DNA from: Chitinophagaceae bacterium
GTDB taxonomy: Bacteria; Bacteroidota; Bacteroidia; Chitinophagales; Chitinophagaceae
DNA: 64,000 nt
Reading direction: 5' to 3'
Assembly: GCA_004173355.1 (NCBI GenBank)
Contig: SEAD01000002.1
Span: 24,790 to 88,789, forward strand
In this document: one piece after another, positions 8,768 through 17,811 of the stretch
Numbering within the stretch: the stretch's first letter is position 1
How the letters are laid out: every line of letters starts with the position of its first letter
Notes under the pieces: model-generated
The model's database searches: none
Seen by the model: the letters and a program-made list of their open reading frames with translations, nothing else
What the model was told of the DNA's origin: nothing
Made by a program: the position numbers and the translations under genes

Positions 8768-10014
8768 TGGATACACAATCTTTTTATAATGAGGTGTCAG
8801 GTGAGCTGGACAGCATTCTCCGGTACTGGATGAAACATACGCCGGATAAACTCCATGGCGGATTCGTGGGTAGGATTGACCATCATGACTTCATTTATCC
8901 GGATGCTCCCAAAGGCGTTGTGCTGAATGCAAGGATCCTGTGGTCATTTTCTGCCGCCCATAACTTGCGTACAAATCCGGAGTATCTGGGTTTCGCTGAA
9001 AGGGCATTTGATTATATAGCGGAACACTTTATTGATGGGGTGTTTGGCGGTGCGTACTGGATGGTTGATGCCGAAGGGTCTCCCTTGAATACAAAAAAAC
9101 AGGTTTACGCGCAGGCTTTTGTCATCTATGCCTGCAGTGAGTATTTCATTGCTTCGGGTGATGGCCGTGCCAGGGACCTGGCTGTGGAACTTTACTACCT
9201 CCTGCAACGACACAGCTATGATAGCAGGCTTGGTGGCTACTTTGAAGCGTTCACGCGTGACTGGAAACTGCTCGGTGACGCGAGGCTGAGTGAAAAGGAT
9301 GAAAATGAGGTGAAGACAATGAACACTCACCTTCATATACTTGAGGCTTATTCCACGCTTTACAAAATCTGGCCGGATGATGGGCTTGCCGGCCATATCA
9401 GGGGACTATTAAAAGACTTCCCGGATCACATGGTGGATAAACATACAGGCCACCTGAAATTGTTTTTTTCCGAAGACTGGACGGTTAAGGGTAACACCTT
9501 GTCTTTTGGTCACGATATAGAAGCCAGCTGGTTGCTGCTCGAAGCGGCAGAAAACCTGCATGACCAGGAACTGACCAATGAATTTCTGTCGATGGCATTG
9601 CAAATGGCTGTGGCGGCCTCCCGAGGATTGGATATTGATGGAGGACTCTGGTACGAATCCGGGGATGCGGGCCAGAAACTGGTAACAGAAAAACACTGGT
9701 GGCCCCAGGCTGAAGCCCTTGTTGGATTTGTAAATGCATGGCAGATCAGTAACGATGTTGCCTGGCTTGAAAAAGCGATGCATACCTGGGAGTTTATAAA
9801 GAACCACATCATTGATTTACGTTCAGGTGAATGGGTTTGGGGGGTGGACCAGGATTACCAGGTCTTGTCGTCCGAGGACAAGGTGGGTGTGTGGAAATGT
9901 CCTTATCATAATGCCAGGGCATGTATTGAAATTATCAACCGTCTTGGTAATACCGCGATCTTTCCCGGCGGCAATGGTCTTAATACTTCCGTTGATAAGT
10001 CCCGCGAAGTATAA
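8767..10014 (+). CDS. Cytoplasmic mannobiose/cellobiose 2-epimerase (AGE superfamily)
   Basis: This 415-residue (alpha/alpha)6-barrel enzyme converts mannobiose to mannosylglucose (and can act on cellobiose-type disaccharides in the family). The ATG at 8767 overlaps the upstream stop; a GTG one codon earlier is possible. Active-site histidines of the family are intact: NTHLH (Asn186, His188, His190), FGHDIE (His249) and CPYHN (His381), with the HWWPQAEAL tryptophan pair near 310. There is no signal peptide, so it acts in the cytoplasm with the GH130 phosphorylase. Context favours mannobiose as substrate. Confidence 0.92.
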   Translation: MDTQSFYNEVSGELDSILRYWMKHTPDKLHGGFVGRIDHHDFIYPDAPKGVVLNARILWSFSAAHNLRTNPEYLGFAERAFDYIAEHFIDGVFGGAYWMVDAEGSPLNTKKQVYAQAFVIYACSEYFIASGDGRARDLAVELYYLLQRHSYDSRLGGYFEAFTRDWKLLGDARLSEKDENEVKTMNTHLHILEAYSTLYKIWPDDGLAGHIRGLLKDFPDHMVDKHTGHLKLFFSEDWTVKGNTLSFGHDIEASWLLLEAAENLHDQELTNEFLSMALQMAVAASRGLDIDGGLWYESGDAGQKLVTEKHWWPQAEALVGFVNAWQISNDVAWLEKAMHTWEFIKNHIIDLRSGEWVWGVDQDYQVLSSEDKVGVWKCPYHNARACIEIINRLGNTAIFPGGNGLNTSVDKSREV

Positions 10015-10059
10015 TTCCGGAGTACGCCAGGATATATCCGGTGAAATAAAATTTACAAA

Positions 10060-11181
10060 ATGAAAATAATCTTTTGTGTTATTGTGACGGCATTATGGCT
10101 GCAGGTACCTGCCCAGGGAGTTCCAGCCGATAAATCCGCGACCAAACAAACCGTGAATCTTTATAAAAACCTGGAAAAGCTGGTTAAAAAGGGGTACATG
10201 GTCGGGCACCAGGATGCACTCGCCTACGGGGTGGAATGGAAATATGAGTCAGGCAGGAGTGATATTAAAGATGTAACGGGTGATTATCCCGCTGTGTATG
10301 GCTGGGAGCTGGGCCATATCGAGAACGGTGCAGCCGTAAATCTTGACAGCGTGCCTTTTCGCAAAATGCGGCAGTATATCTCCGATGCGTACAGCCGCGG
10401 TGGTGTAATCACGATCAGCTGGCACGGAGATAATCCGATGACGGGAAAGTCTGCCTGGGACCCCGCGCCAGGTACCGTTGAATCCATACAGGAGGGAGGA
10501 GATAAACATGCCGTATTTATCCGGCAACTGGATAAAGTCGCGGATTTTCTCTTAAGTCTGAAGGGACCGTCGGGGGAATTGATACCCGTCATTTTCCGGC
10601 CATTCCATGAACACACGGGTGGATGGTTCTGGTGGGGAAACAAGACAACGAATGACGATCAGTATAAAGGATTGTTCCGTTTTACCGTTGACTACCTGAA
10701 ACACAAAAGGAAAGTCCATAACCTCCTGTATGCCTATAACACAGGTACCGAGTTTACATCCGCCGAAACATACCTTGAACGGTATCCCGGTGATGACGTA
10801 GTTGATCTCCTGACCTTTGATTGTTACCAGGGCGCAACAGGTGAATCAGACAGTAGTTACCGTAATAAAACTGCCCGGGCACTGACAATTGTTGAAGCTG
10901 TTGCAAAGCAAAAAGGAAAAATCGCAGCGGTTGGAGAGACCGGGTATAACCAGGTTCCGGCTGAAAAATGGTGGACAGAAACGCTTGCACCGGCACTGGC
11001 AGGACATCAGTTTGCTTATGTGCTGTTCTGGAGGAACGCGGGTCTGAAAAAGAAAGAGAATCAGGTCGAATACTACGTACCATTCAAAGGGCAGCGATCT
11101 GCCGCCGACTTCCGCGTGTTTTACCGGCTGCCGGAAACACTATTCCAGAAAGACCTGAATTTCTCAATGATCTATAAATAA
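10060..11181 (+). CDS. Secreted GH26 beta-mannanase / mannobiohydrolase-type
   Basis: This 373-residue enzyme cuts beta-1,4-mannosidic bonds. A short signal peptide ends near PAQG (residue 20). The GH26 acid/base is Glu184 in FRPFHEHTGGWFWWG and the nucleophile is Glu293 in VGETG. The early VGHQDALAYGVEW block resembles GH26 enzymes that release mannobiose, such as B. fragilis ManA and the periplasmic Bacteroides ovatus enzyme. It lacks a lipobox, so a periplasmic place is likely, feeding mannobiose to the symporter. It is the fifth gene of the operon, 45 bp after the epimerase. A paralogue with the same block is at 37201. Confidence 0.9.
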   Translation: MKIIFCVIVTALWLQVPAQGVPADKSATKQTVNLYKNLEKLVKKGYMVGHQDALAYGVEWKYESGRSDIKDVTGDYPAVYGWELGHIENGAAVNLDSVPFRKMRQYISDAYSRGGVITISWHGDNPMTGKSAWDPAPGTVESIQEGGDKHAVFIRQLDKVADFLLSLKGPSGELIPVIFRPFHEHTGGWFWWGNKTTNDDQYKGLFRFTVDYLKHKRKVHNLLYAYNTGTEFTSAETYLERYPGDDVVDLLTFDCYQGATGESDSSYRNKTARALTIVEAVAKQKGKIAAVGETGYNQVPAEKWWTETLAPALAGHQFAYVLFWRNAGLKKKENQVEYYVPFKGQRSAADFRVFYRLPETLFQKDLNFSMIYK

Positions 11182-11226
11182 GCGTAGAGGCCAGACGCAA
11201 ACAGAAACATCTTCAAAAAAGTCACG

Positions 11227-12576
11227 ATGAACAGTATACGATTATCAGCACTGTTTCTTTTGGTTGCCTTTCAGGGCCGGGGCCAGGATCAAATCAGCCC
11301 TGGAACACGTATCGCTGACGAAATGGCCCGTTCGGTCCGGGCTGAGCTGCTCGACAAATATTACCCGGGAAATACAGACACATTGTACGGCGGGTTTATC
11401 ACGACATACACTTATGATTTCCGGCCGACCGGACCGCAGGATAAATTCCTGGTAACCCAGGCCCGCCATATCTGGACCACATCCAAAGCCTCTCTCGTGT
11501 ATCCGGAAGATGTTTATTATAAAACTGCTGCGAGGAATGGTTTCCTTTTCCTGAAAGACAAGATGTTGGACCATCAGTATGGGGGATTTTATAGCCTTGT
11601 GGACAGGGCGGGAAAGGATAAAAGTGATATCCTTGTCCCAAAGGACACCTACAGCAATGCCTTCGCGATTTTTGCCCTTTCGGCATATTTTGGGATGTCG
11701 AAAGATACTGCCGCTCTTGCCCTTGCAAAAACTGCATTTTACTGGCTGGAGAAACATAGTCATGATGCCAGGTATTCAGGATATTTCCAGCATCTGAAAC
11801 GCGATGGAACGCCTGTAACGAGGTCAGTTACGACTGCTTCAACATCCGATATTGGCTACAAGGACCAGAACTCATCTATCCATCTCCTGGAGGCATTTAC
11901 TGAATTGTACCAGGTCTGGCCGGACCCCCTGGTAAAAAATCGCCTGCAGGAAATGCTGGCCCTTGTGCGGGATAAAATCACTTCAGCAAAAGGCTCGCTG
12001 ACCCTCTTCTTCACTCCGGACTGGCAGCCGGTTTCCTATCGGGATTCATCAGAAGCAATCATCATGAAACACCGAAATCTTGATCACATTTCTGCGGGGC
12101 ATGATGTGGAGACTGCTTTCCTGATGCTGGAAGCCTCCCATGTGTTGGGTATCAAAAATGACAGAGCCACACTGGCTGTTGCAAAACGTATGGTGGACCA
12201 TGCCCTTAAGAATGCATGGGATGATTCGCTGGGAGGTTTTTACGATCAGGCCTATTACTTCAGTCATAAACCGGGCATCACCATTACCCGGCATAGTAAA
12301 AACTGGTGGGCCCAGGCAGAAGGACTGAACACACTGTTGCTGATGGCGGATCTGTTTCCGGATGACCCGATGGGGTATTATGACCAGTTTGTAAAATTAT
12401 GGGCCTACACCAGCAAGTACCTGATTGACCACGAGCACGGTGACTGGTATGAGGAGGGGCTGGATGGTGAGCCTGGCCGGAAAACGGCATTGAAAGCGCA
12501 TATCTGGAAAGCAACCTATCATAATTACAGATCACTGTCAAGCTGCATCAGCCGCCTGAAGTCTGATGGACGTTGA
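11227..12576 (+). CDS. Secreted AGE-superfamily epimerase paralogue
   Basis: This 449-residue protein is a second N-acylglucosamine/cellobiose 2-epimerase family member, with a signal peptide (MNSIRLSALFLLVAFQGRGQ). It matches the cytoplasmic epimerase at 8767 block by block: AGHDVETA (His292), WWAQAEGL and YHNYRSL (His432) are kept. The NTHLH block becomes NSSIH: Asn215 and His219 stay but the middle His is Ser217. It also carries an insert around 195-215 and another before the AGHD block. If active, it would epimerise an exported or periplasmic mannooligosaccharide; the substrate is unknown. It is the last gene of the mannan operon, 45 bp after GH26. Confidence 0.85.
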   Translation: MNSIRLSALFLLVAFQGRGQDQISPGTRIADEMARSVRAELLDKYYPGNTDTLYGGFITTYTYDFRPTGPQDKFLVTQARHIWTTSKASLVYPEDVYYKTAARNGFLFLKDKMLDHQYGGFYSLVDRAGKDKSDILVPKDTYSNAFAIFALSAYFGMSKDTAALALAKTAFYWLEKHSHDARYSGYFQHLKRDGTPVTRSVTTASTSDIGYKDQNSSIHLLEAFTELYQVWPDPLVKNRLQEMLALVRDKITSAKGSLTLFFTPDWQPVSYRDSSEAIIMKHRNLDHISAGHDVETAFLMLEASHVLGIKNDRATLAVAKRMVDHALKNAWDDSLGGFYDQAYYFSHKPGITITRHSKNWWAQAEGLNTLLLMADLFPDDPMGYYDQFVKLWAYTSKYLIDHEHGDWYEEGLDGEPGRKTALKAHIWKATYHNYRSLSSCISRLKSDGR

Positions 12577-12870
12577 CGCATCATAATTGTCTGAATGACT
12601 AATAATTTAACTCTTTGTATCAATAGTACCGGGATTTGATAAAAACCTACTATTTTCTGAATTGAAGTTTTTTGAGTTTTACTGCTTATAAAATACTGCC
12701 GTATGTATAAAGCAAGCTTCATCAAAAAGCTTTCCCTTCCCCCTGACCTTTTTTCCCCTGATCGATGTGATGAACTCACACCCAACCAACTCTTATCCGA
12801 TCACCTCGAGTAACCTTTCCGGATTCCTGACTGTGATCACTACTATAATTACAAAAATAAAACTGCTGAA
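12577..12870 (+). other. Leader region before SusC 1
   Basis: This 294-bp gap holds no convincing gene. The last 60 bp are A/T-rich, as is usual before Bacteroidota start codons. I see no clear TAnnTTTG box or strong hairpin, so whether susC is read from its own promoter is open. Confidence 0.3.
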
Positions 12871-15800
12871 ATGCTTAAGCTCCTGACGAGATCCAACGAA
12901 ACCCGCTGTAATGTCACAGCAGGTCGGTTGCTGAAAAAGCTCTGCCTCACAATCACTGTATTTTTCTGCTGCTCCTCCATATTCGGGCAGGGTGTTATCA
13001 CCGGAAAAGTGACGAATGAAGCGGGTGACAGTGTTCTGGCCAATATCAATGTACAGGTAAAAGGGAAAAGTACTGCCACGCAAACCAGCGCGAACGGGGA
13101 GTTCTCTATTTCGGCTTTGCCTTCTGATGTATTGGTGTTCAGCTCTGCCAGTTACACAACACAGGAAGTGGCGGTGGGTGATCGTACAACACTCGTTATT
13201 TCCTTACAGGGTTCAGTTCAAAGCCTGGAGCGGGTGATAGTAATCGGATATGGCAGCCAGCGGAGGAAAGATTTAACCGGTGCTGTCAGCAGCATTAGTT
13301 CCCAATTAATTGAAAAGGTACCGGTGACCACACTGGACCAGGCAATACAGGGTCGGTCCTCTGGTGTACAGGTTACCAGCAACGACGGAGCTCCTGGTTC
13401 CGGTATCCAGATCCAGATCCGGGGTATCGGTTCGTTCGGGGACAATAATCCGTTATTTGTCGTGGATGGATATCCGGTTACCGGTGGTATCAGTAACCTT
13501 AATCCAAGCGATATCGCATCAATGGATATCCTGAAAGATGCATCTGCTACCGCCATCTACGGTAACAGGGCGGCAAATGGCGTGGTGATCATCACCACAA
13601 AACGTGGCCGCAGGGATGGCGTCCAGGTTTCATTCGATGCGTTGGCGCAAATACAGGCCAGGCCTAATACTCACAAAGTATTGAATGCTCAGGATTTCGC
13701 AGTCCTTGCAGCCGAGAGATCTGGTCCGGACGCTTTTGGATTACCGGCGTCGTGGGCAAATCCTTCGTCTTTGAGGAATATCGACTGGCAGGACGAAGTT
13801 TACCAGACTGGTCTGCGACAGAATTATAATATCGCCGTGCGGGGTGGAAATGAAAAAGTGCAATCCACTTTCTCGTTAGGATATGTTGACCAGAAAGGAA
13901 TTGTATCGGAGTCATTTTACAAACGACTGAACGCAACGCTGGGTATTGATTACACCGTTAATCAATGGTTGAAGTCGAGTACAAACGTAAAATACAGCCG
14001 GGCCGACAGTAAAACGGCGTTTGGTACCGGTGGCCAGGATGCCGGATTCGGCGTGGGTACATTAACCAAACTTGTGCCGACCCTGACCGGTGGCAATCCA
14101 TTGACTGATGAAATACAGGATGCCAGTGGCAACTACGGTTTTTATCCGAAAGACAATCAATATCTCAACTACAGCGATAATATCGTTGCGTTTATTGAAA
14201 CGCAGGACCAGAAAAATGTTACCAACTATTTATTGGGCAATACTTCACTGGAGGCTACGCTTTTACCGGGCTTAAGGATCAAAACGAACCTTGGTCTGAA
14301 CACGAGTGAATACGCTGGGTATTATTTTACCCCCTCTCATAACCGCAGCCAGGCGCCAATGCTTTCTTTTTATTCCCAGAGTGCCAACAATTCGTTTGAC
14401 TGGCTTTGGGAAAACACGGTTGCGTATACAAAGAACTTTCGTGATCATAACATTGATTTTGTTGGTGGGGTGTCTGCGCAGGAAACAACGGTCAAGTCGA
14501 TTGGCGGCCAGGGTAACGGTTCTGTAAGCAATGAGCTGCGTGACCTGGCAGCTGTAACCAATATCACCAACCTCTACGGTAACCAGGTGGTTACTTCCCT
14601 GACATCCCAGTTTGCAAGGTTGAATTATCGCTATAAAGACAGGTATATCGTCACGGCAACCGTCCGGCATGATGGATCCTCCCGATTTGCAGATGGCAAC
14701 CGTTATGGTACTTTCCCTTCGGTGTCGGTAGCATGGCGCCTGAAGGACGAAAATTTCCTGAAGGACAATGCAGTAGTCTCTGACCTCAAGATCCGCGGTG
14801 GGATTGGTGAAGTGGGTAATCAGTCCATTGCTCCCTTCCAGTATCTCGGCCAGTACGGGTCAGGTGGTCCGCAAACCTCTTACAGCAATACAGGATATCC
14901 CTTTAATAAGGTCTACCAGGAAGGTATTGTGTTAAATGTATTGCCTAACCCGGATTTGAAATGGGAAGTTTCCAGGCAAACCAATATCGGATTGGACGCT
15001 GCATTCCTGAACAACAAACTGACTTTCTCTGCAGATTATTATGTCAAGGAATCCCGCGACTTCCTGTTGTCTGTGCCAATTCCCGCCCAGACTGGATTCA
15101 CATCAGCTGCCAGGAATGTGGGCAGCATCCGGAACCAGGGCATTGAGCTGAGCCTGGAATACCGTGAGTCCTCTAAAGACTTTTCATATGGCCTGGGTGT
15201 CAATTTTACTACAGTCAAAAACAAACTCCTGAGCCTCGCGCCCGGGCAGGATGTGATTTTTAATCTTGTTGATCTTGGTTTCCCCAACACGGGCAGCGGG
15301 ATCTGGTCAACATTCAGCCAGTCAAGAGTAGGCGGTTCTGTCGGGGAGTTTTATGGTTTCCAGTCTGGTGGTATTTTCCAGACGCAGGCCGAGATCGACG
15401 CTTTGAATGCCAAAGCGCAGGCGATTTACGGCAGCAATACGACCTACCAGGGTTCAACCGTGCAACCTGGCGACCGGAAGTTTGTGGATATAAATGGAGA
15501 TGACCGCCTGACTGATGATGACCGCATTGCGCTGGGGAGTCCGATTCCGAAATTTTTTACTGCATTGAATGCGGATGCATCTTATAAAAACTTTGATTTT
15601 AATATGTTCTGGTATGCATCGGTCGGGAATAAAATTTTCAACTATGTGCAGCGCACGCTTGAAACCTTCGGTGCCACCCAGGGGGGTATCGGTATCCAGA
15701 ATGTAAGCCAGGAATATTATGACAACCGGTGGACGGCAACCAACCCCTCGAATCGTTTTGCCAGGGCTGTAAAAAATGATCCGAATGGCAACACCCGTCC

Positions 15801-16083
15801 CTCCAGTGTGTATGTGGAAGACGGTAGCTACCTGCGACTGAAAAGCCTGCAGATCGGGTACACCATTCCCGGCAAAGTATTGAACAATGCGTTTTCCCGG
15901 TTAAGGGTCTATGTGAGTGGTCAGAACCTCATCACAATTACCGGTTACTCCGGCCTTGATCCGGAAATTGGTAATGCATCTTCGCCCTCAACTGGCGGGC
16001 GAAGCGTAACTGCATCGGGTATTGATATTGGTACCTATCCAAATTCAAGGTTTTTCACTTTTGGTTTAAACGCTACCTTCTAA
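12871..16083 (+). CDS. SusC/RagA-type TonB-linked outer-membrane transporter (pair 1)
   Basis: This 1070-residue outer-membrane protein imports oligosaccharides with its SusD lid. The signal region reaches FGQ (about residue 44). A carboxypeptidase-D-like beta-sandwich follows (about 45-130: ITGKVTNEAGDSVLANINVQV). The SusC signature IGYGSQRRKDLTGAVSSI leads into the plug (LFVVDGYPV; LKDASATAIYGNRAANGVVIITT) and a beta-barrel ending in Phe (FFTFGLNATF). SusD follows 17 bp downstream. Its cargo is probably a mannan fragment, from its position after the mannan operon. Confidence 0.95.
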   Translation: MLKLLTRSNETRCNVTAGRLLKKLCLTITVFFCCSSIFGQGVITGKVTNEAGDSVLANINVQVKGKSTATQTSANGEFSISALPSDVLVFSSASYTTQEVAVGDRTTLVISLQGSVQSLERVIVIGYGSQRRKDLTGAVSSISSQLIEKVPVTTLDQAIQGRSSGVQVTSNDGAPGSGIQIQIRGIGSFGDNNPLFVVDGYPVTGGISNLNPSDIASMDILKDASATAIYGNRAANGVVIITTKRGRRDGVQVSFDALAQIQARPNTHKVLNAQDFAVLAAERSGPDAFGLPASWANPSSLRNIDWQDEVYQTGLRQNYNIAVRGGNEKVQSTFSLGYVDQKGIVSESFYKRLNATLGIDYTVNQWLKSSTNVKYSRADSKTAFGTGGQDAGFGVGTLTKLVPTLTGGNPLTDEIQDASGNYGFYPKDNQYLNYSDNIVAFIETQDQKNVTNYLLGNTSLEATLLPGLRIKTNLGLNTSEYAGYYFTPSHNRSQAPMLSFYSQSANNSFDWLWENTVAYTKNFRDHNIDFVGGVSAQETTVKSIGGQGNGSVSNELRDLAAVTNITNLYGNQVVTSLTSQFARLNYRYKDRYIVTATVRHDGSSRFADGNRYGTFPSVSVAWRLKDENFLKDNAVVSDLKIRGGIGEVGNQSIAPFQYLGQYGSGGPQTSYSNTGYPFNKVYQEGIVLNVLPNPDLKWEVSRQTNIGLDAAFLNNKLTFSADYYVKESRDFLLSVPIPAQTGFTSAARNVGSIRNQGIELSLEYRESSKDFSYGLGVNFTTVKNKLLSLAPGQDVIFNLVDLGFPNTGSGIWSTFSQSRVGGSVGEFYGFQSGGIFQTQAEIDALNAKAQAIYGSNTTYQGSTVQPGDRKFVDINGDDRLTDDDRIALGSPIPKFFTALNADASYKNFDFNMFWYASVGNKIFNYVQRTLETFGATQGGIGIQNVSQEYYDNRWTATNPSNRFARAVKNDPNGNTRPSSVYVEDGSYLRLKSLQIGYTIPGKVLNNAFSRLRVYVSGQNLITITGYSGLDPEIGNASSPSTGGRSVTASGIDIGTYPNSRFFTFGLNATF

Positions 16084-16100
16084 TTGTAAAACGAACTTGT

Positions 16101-17669
16101 ATGAAAAATATATCTAAACATATATCGATAATAGCAATCGGTTTCGTGTTCCTGATGCCCCTGGCCTGCTCCAAGAGCTTCCTGGACCAGACTGACACTT
16201 CCCATATTTCAGAAGATGCACTGTTCAACAAGCCGGAAGATGGCGTTCGTCTGGTAAATGCAATCTATGATACCTTTCACGATGTGGACTTCATGCTGAA
16301 GTCACTATGGTACCAGGCTAACTTTTTGTCGCAGGATTTTAAAAACTATGGCGGTGATACTTTTTTTGAAACATATGAGGTGCCGACCAGTTTTGCCCCA
16401 CTGAACATTTTTTGGGTCAGGGCATACCAGGGAATTGCCCGGGCAAACTCGGCAGTACCGATTATCGAAAAGATGAAAGCCGATGGAGTGTTGGATGAAG
16501 AGCTGGCGGATCGTTTGTCCGGTGAAGCATTTTTCCTGAGAGGCCTGTTTTATTACTACCTGGCAGCGAACTTTGGCGGGGTGCCGTTGGAGTTGGCGAC
16601 TGTAACCGACGATGGCCTGCATCCGCGTAACACACAGGATGAGGTGTTTGCTTCCGTCGAAGCGGACATGACAACCGCGTTTGCGTTATTGCAGTGGAGG
16701 GAGGATATGGATGTGGCTGACCTGGGCCGGGCTACAAAAGGTGCAGCCCTTGCCTATAAAGGTGCCGCCCAGATGTGGCTGAAGAAATACCCTGATGCTG
16801 TCACTACATTCGATCAGGTGACAGGGCATTACCAGTTGATGGAAAAATACATTGATGTCCATGAATTCAACCACCAGAACAACAAGGAGTCCATTTTTGA
16901 AGTCCAGTTCCTGGCAGGGGGTGACCAGTCATGGGGCCACTCAAATGACACGCACTGGTTGTCGTCATTTGGCATGCCGGAAGAAGTATCAAACTTTGGA
17001 TACTCCTATGCAGATGCCCGATTGTATAATTCCTTCGAAACAGGTGATACAAGAAAGCTGGCTACGGTGTTAGGGCCGGGTGACGTGCACCCGAGTCCGG
17101 CAATCAGGATCGACATGTATCCCAAGGTGATCGATAACTATACAGTAGGTGGGGTTACAATGAATACCCTGGGCACGGTTGCCAATCCCTGGAAAGGTTC
17201 CGACAACCAGCGCTCCGGATATTACGGCACTAAATTCTGGAGGGATCCGAATGTGACCGGGTCGGCAGGTCCGTCGTATATCTTCAGCGGACAAAACGCT
17301 ATCCTGGTACGGTATGCTGAAATCCTGATCAGTAAGGCTGAGGCGCAGTTTAGAAACAGCGATGCGGCCGGTGCGCTTGCTACCATCCAGTTAGTGAGGG
17401 ACCGGGCCTTCGGCAAGCTGGACAATCCTGCGGTTGTAGTACCGCCTCCGCCGGCAGCTGGTAATGTCCTGAATGTAATCCTCGATGAATACCGTCATGA
17501 ATTGTCCGGTGAACTGTCACTGTGGTTTGACATGCGAAGGTCAGGTGAACACATTAATTATGTGCAGCAGAAGTATAATATTGCCGTACCAACAGGCAAA
17601 GACCTGATGCCGATTCCGCAACTTGTTATATCGGCTAATCCCACTATAGTCCAGAATCCCGGGTATTGA
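16101..17669 (+). CDS. SusD/RagB-type surface lipoprotein (pair 1)
   Basis: This 522-residue lipoprotein forms the lid over the preceding SusC. Its lipobox is LACS (lipidated Cys23). The SusD alpha-helical TPR core is recognisable from LANAIYDTFHDVDF-like and FLRGLFYYYLAANFGGVPL segments. The C-terminal block RHELSGELSLWFDMRRSG, and the end (LMPIPQ..ISANPTIVQNPGY), are typical. A strong hairpin terminator begins 17 bp after the stop. Confidence 0.94.
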   Translation: MKNISKHISIIAIGFVFLMPLACSKSFLDQTDTSHISEDALFNKPEDGVRLVNAIYDTFHDVDFMLKSLWYQANFLSQDFKNYGGDTFFETYEVPTSFAPLNIFWVRAYQGIARANSAVPIIEKMKADGVLDEELADRLSGEAFFLRGLFYYYLAANFGGVPLELATVTDDGLHPRNTQDEVFASVEADMTTAFALLQWREDMDVADLGRATKGAALAYKGAAQMWLKKYPDAVTTFDQVTGHYQLMEKYIDVHEFNHQNNKESIFEVQFLAGGDQSWGHSNDTHWLSSFGMPEEVSNFGYSYADARLYNSFETGDTRKLATVLGPGDVHPSPAIRIDMYPKVIDNYTVGGVTMNTLGTVANPWKGSDNQRSGYYGTKFWRDPNVTGSAGPSYIFSGQNAILVRYAEILISKAEAQFRNSDAAGALATIQLVRDRAFGKLDNPAVVVPPPPAAGNVLNVILDEYRHELSGELSLWFDMRRSGEHINYVQQKYNIAVPTGKDLMPIPQLVISANPTIVQNPGY

Positions 17670-17685
17670 TATCCCGCCTGATTTT

Positions 17686-17734
17686 CTGCAACAGGAAAGT
17701 GGTGCCAGTCGCCACTTTCCTGTTGCAGTTTTGG
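17686..17734 (+). terminator. Strong hairpin terminator after SusD 1
   Basis: Two perfect 17-bp arms (17686-17702 and 17712-17728) flank a 9-nt loop and are followed by TTTT. The left arm is also preceded by TTTT, so it could act from both sides. It separates SusCD 1 from the FG-GAP gene. Confidence 0.8.
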
Positions 17735-17811
17735 CTGAACCCGGTTTTTCCCCTATCTGAACCCCTGTTAAATCTATTTCGATATCTGCCCTGGTTTTAA
17801 CAACGTTTATT

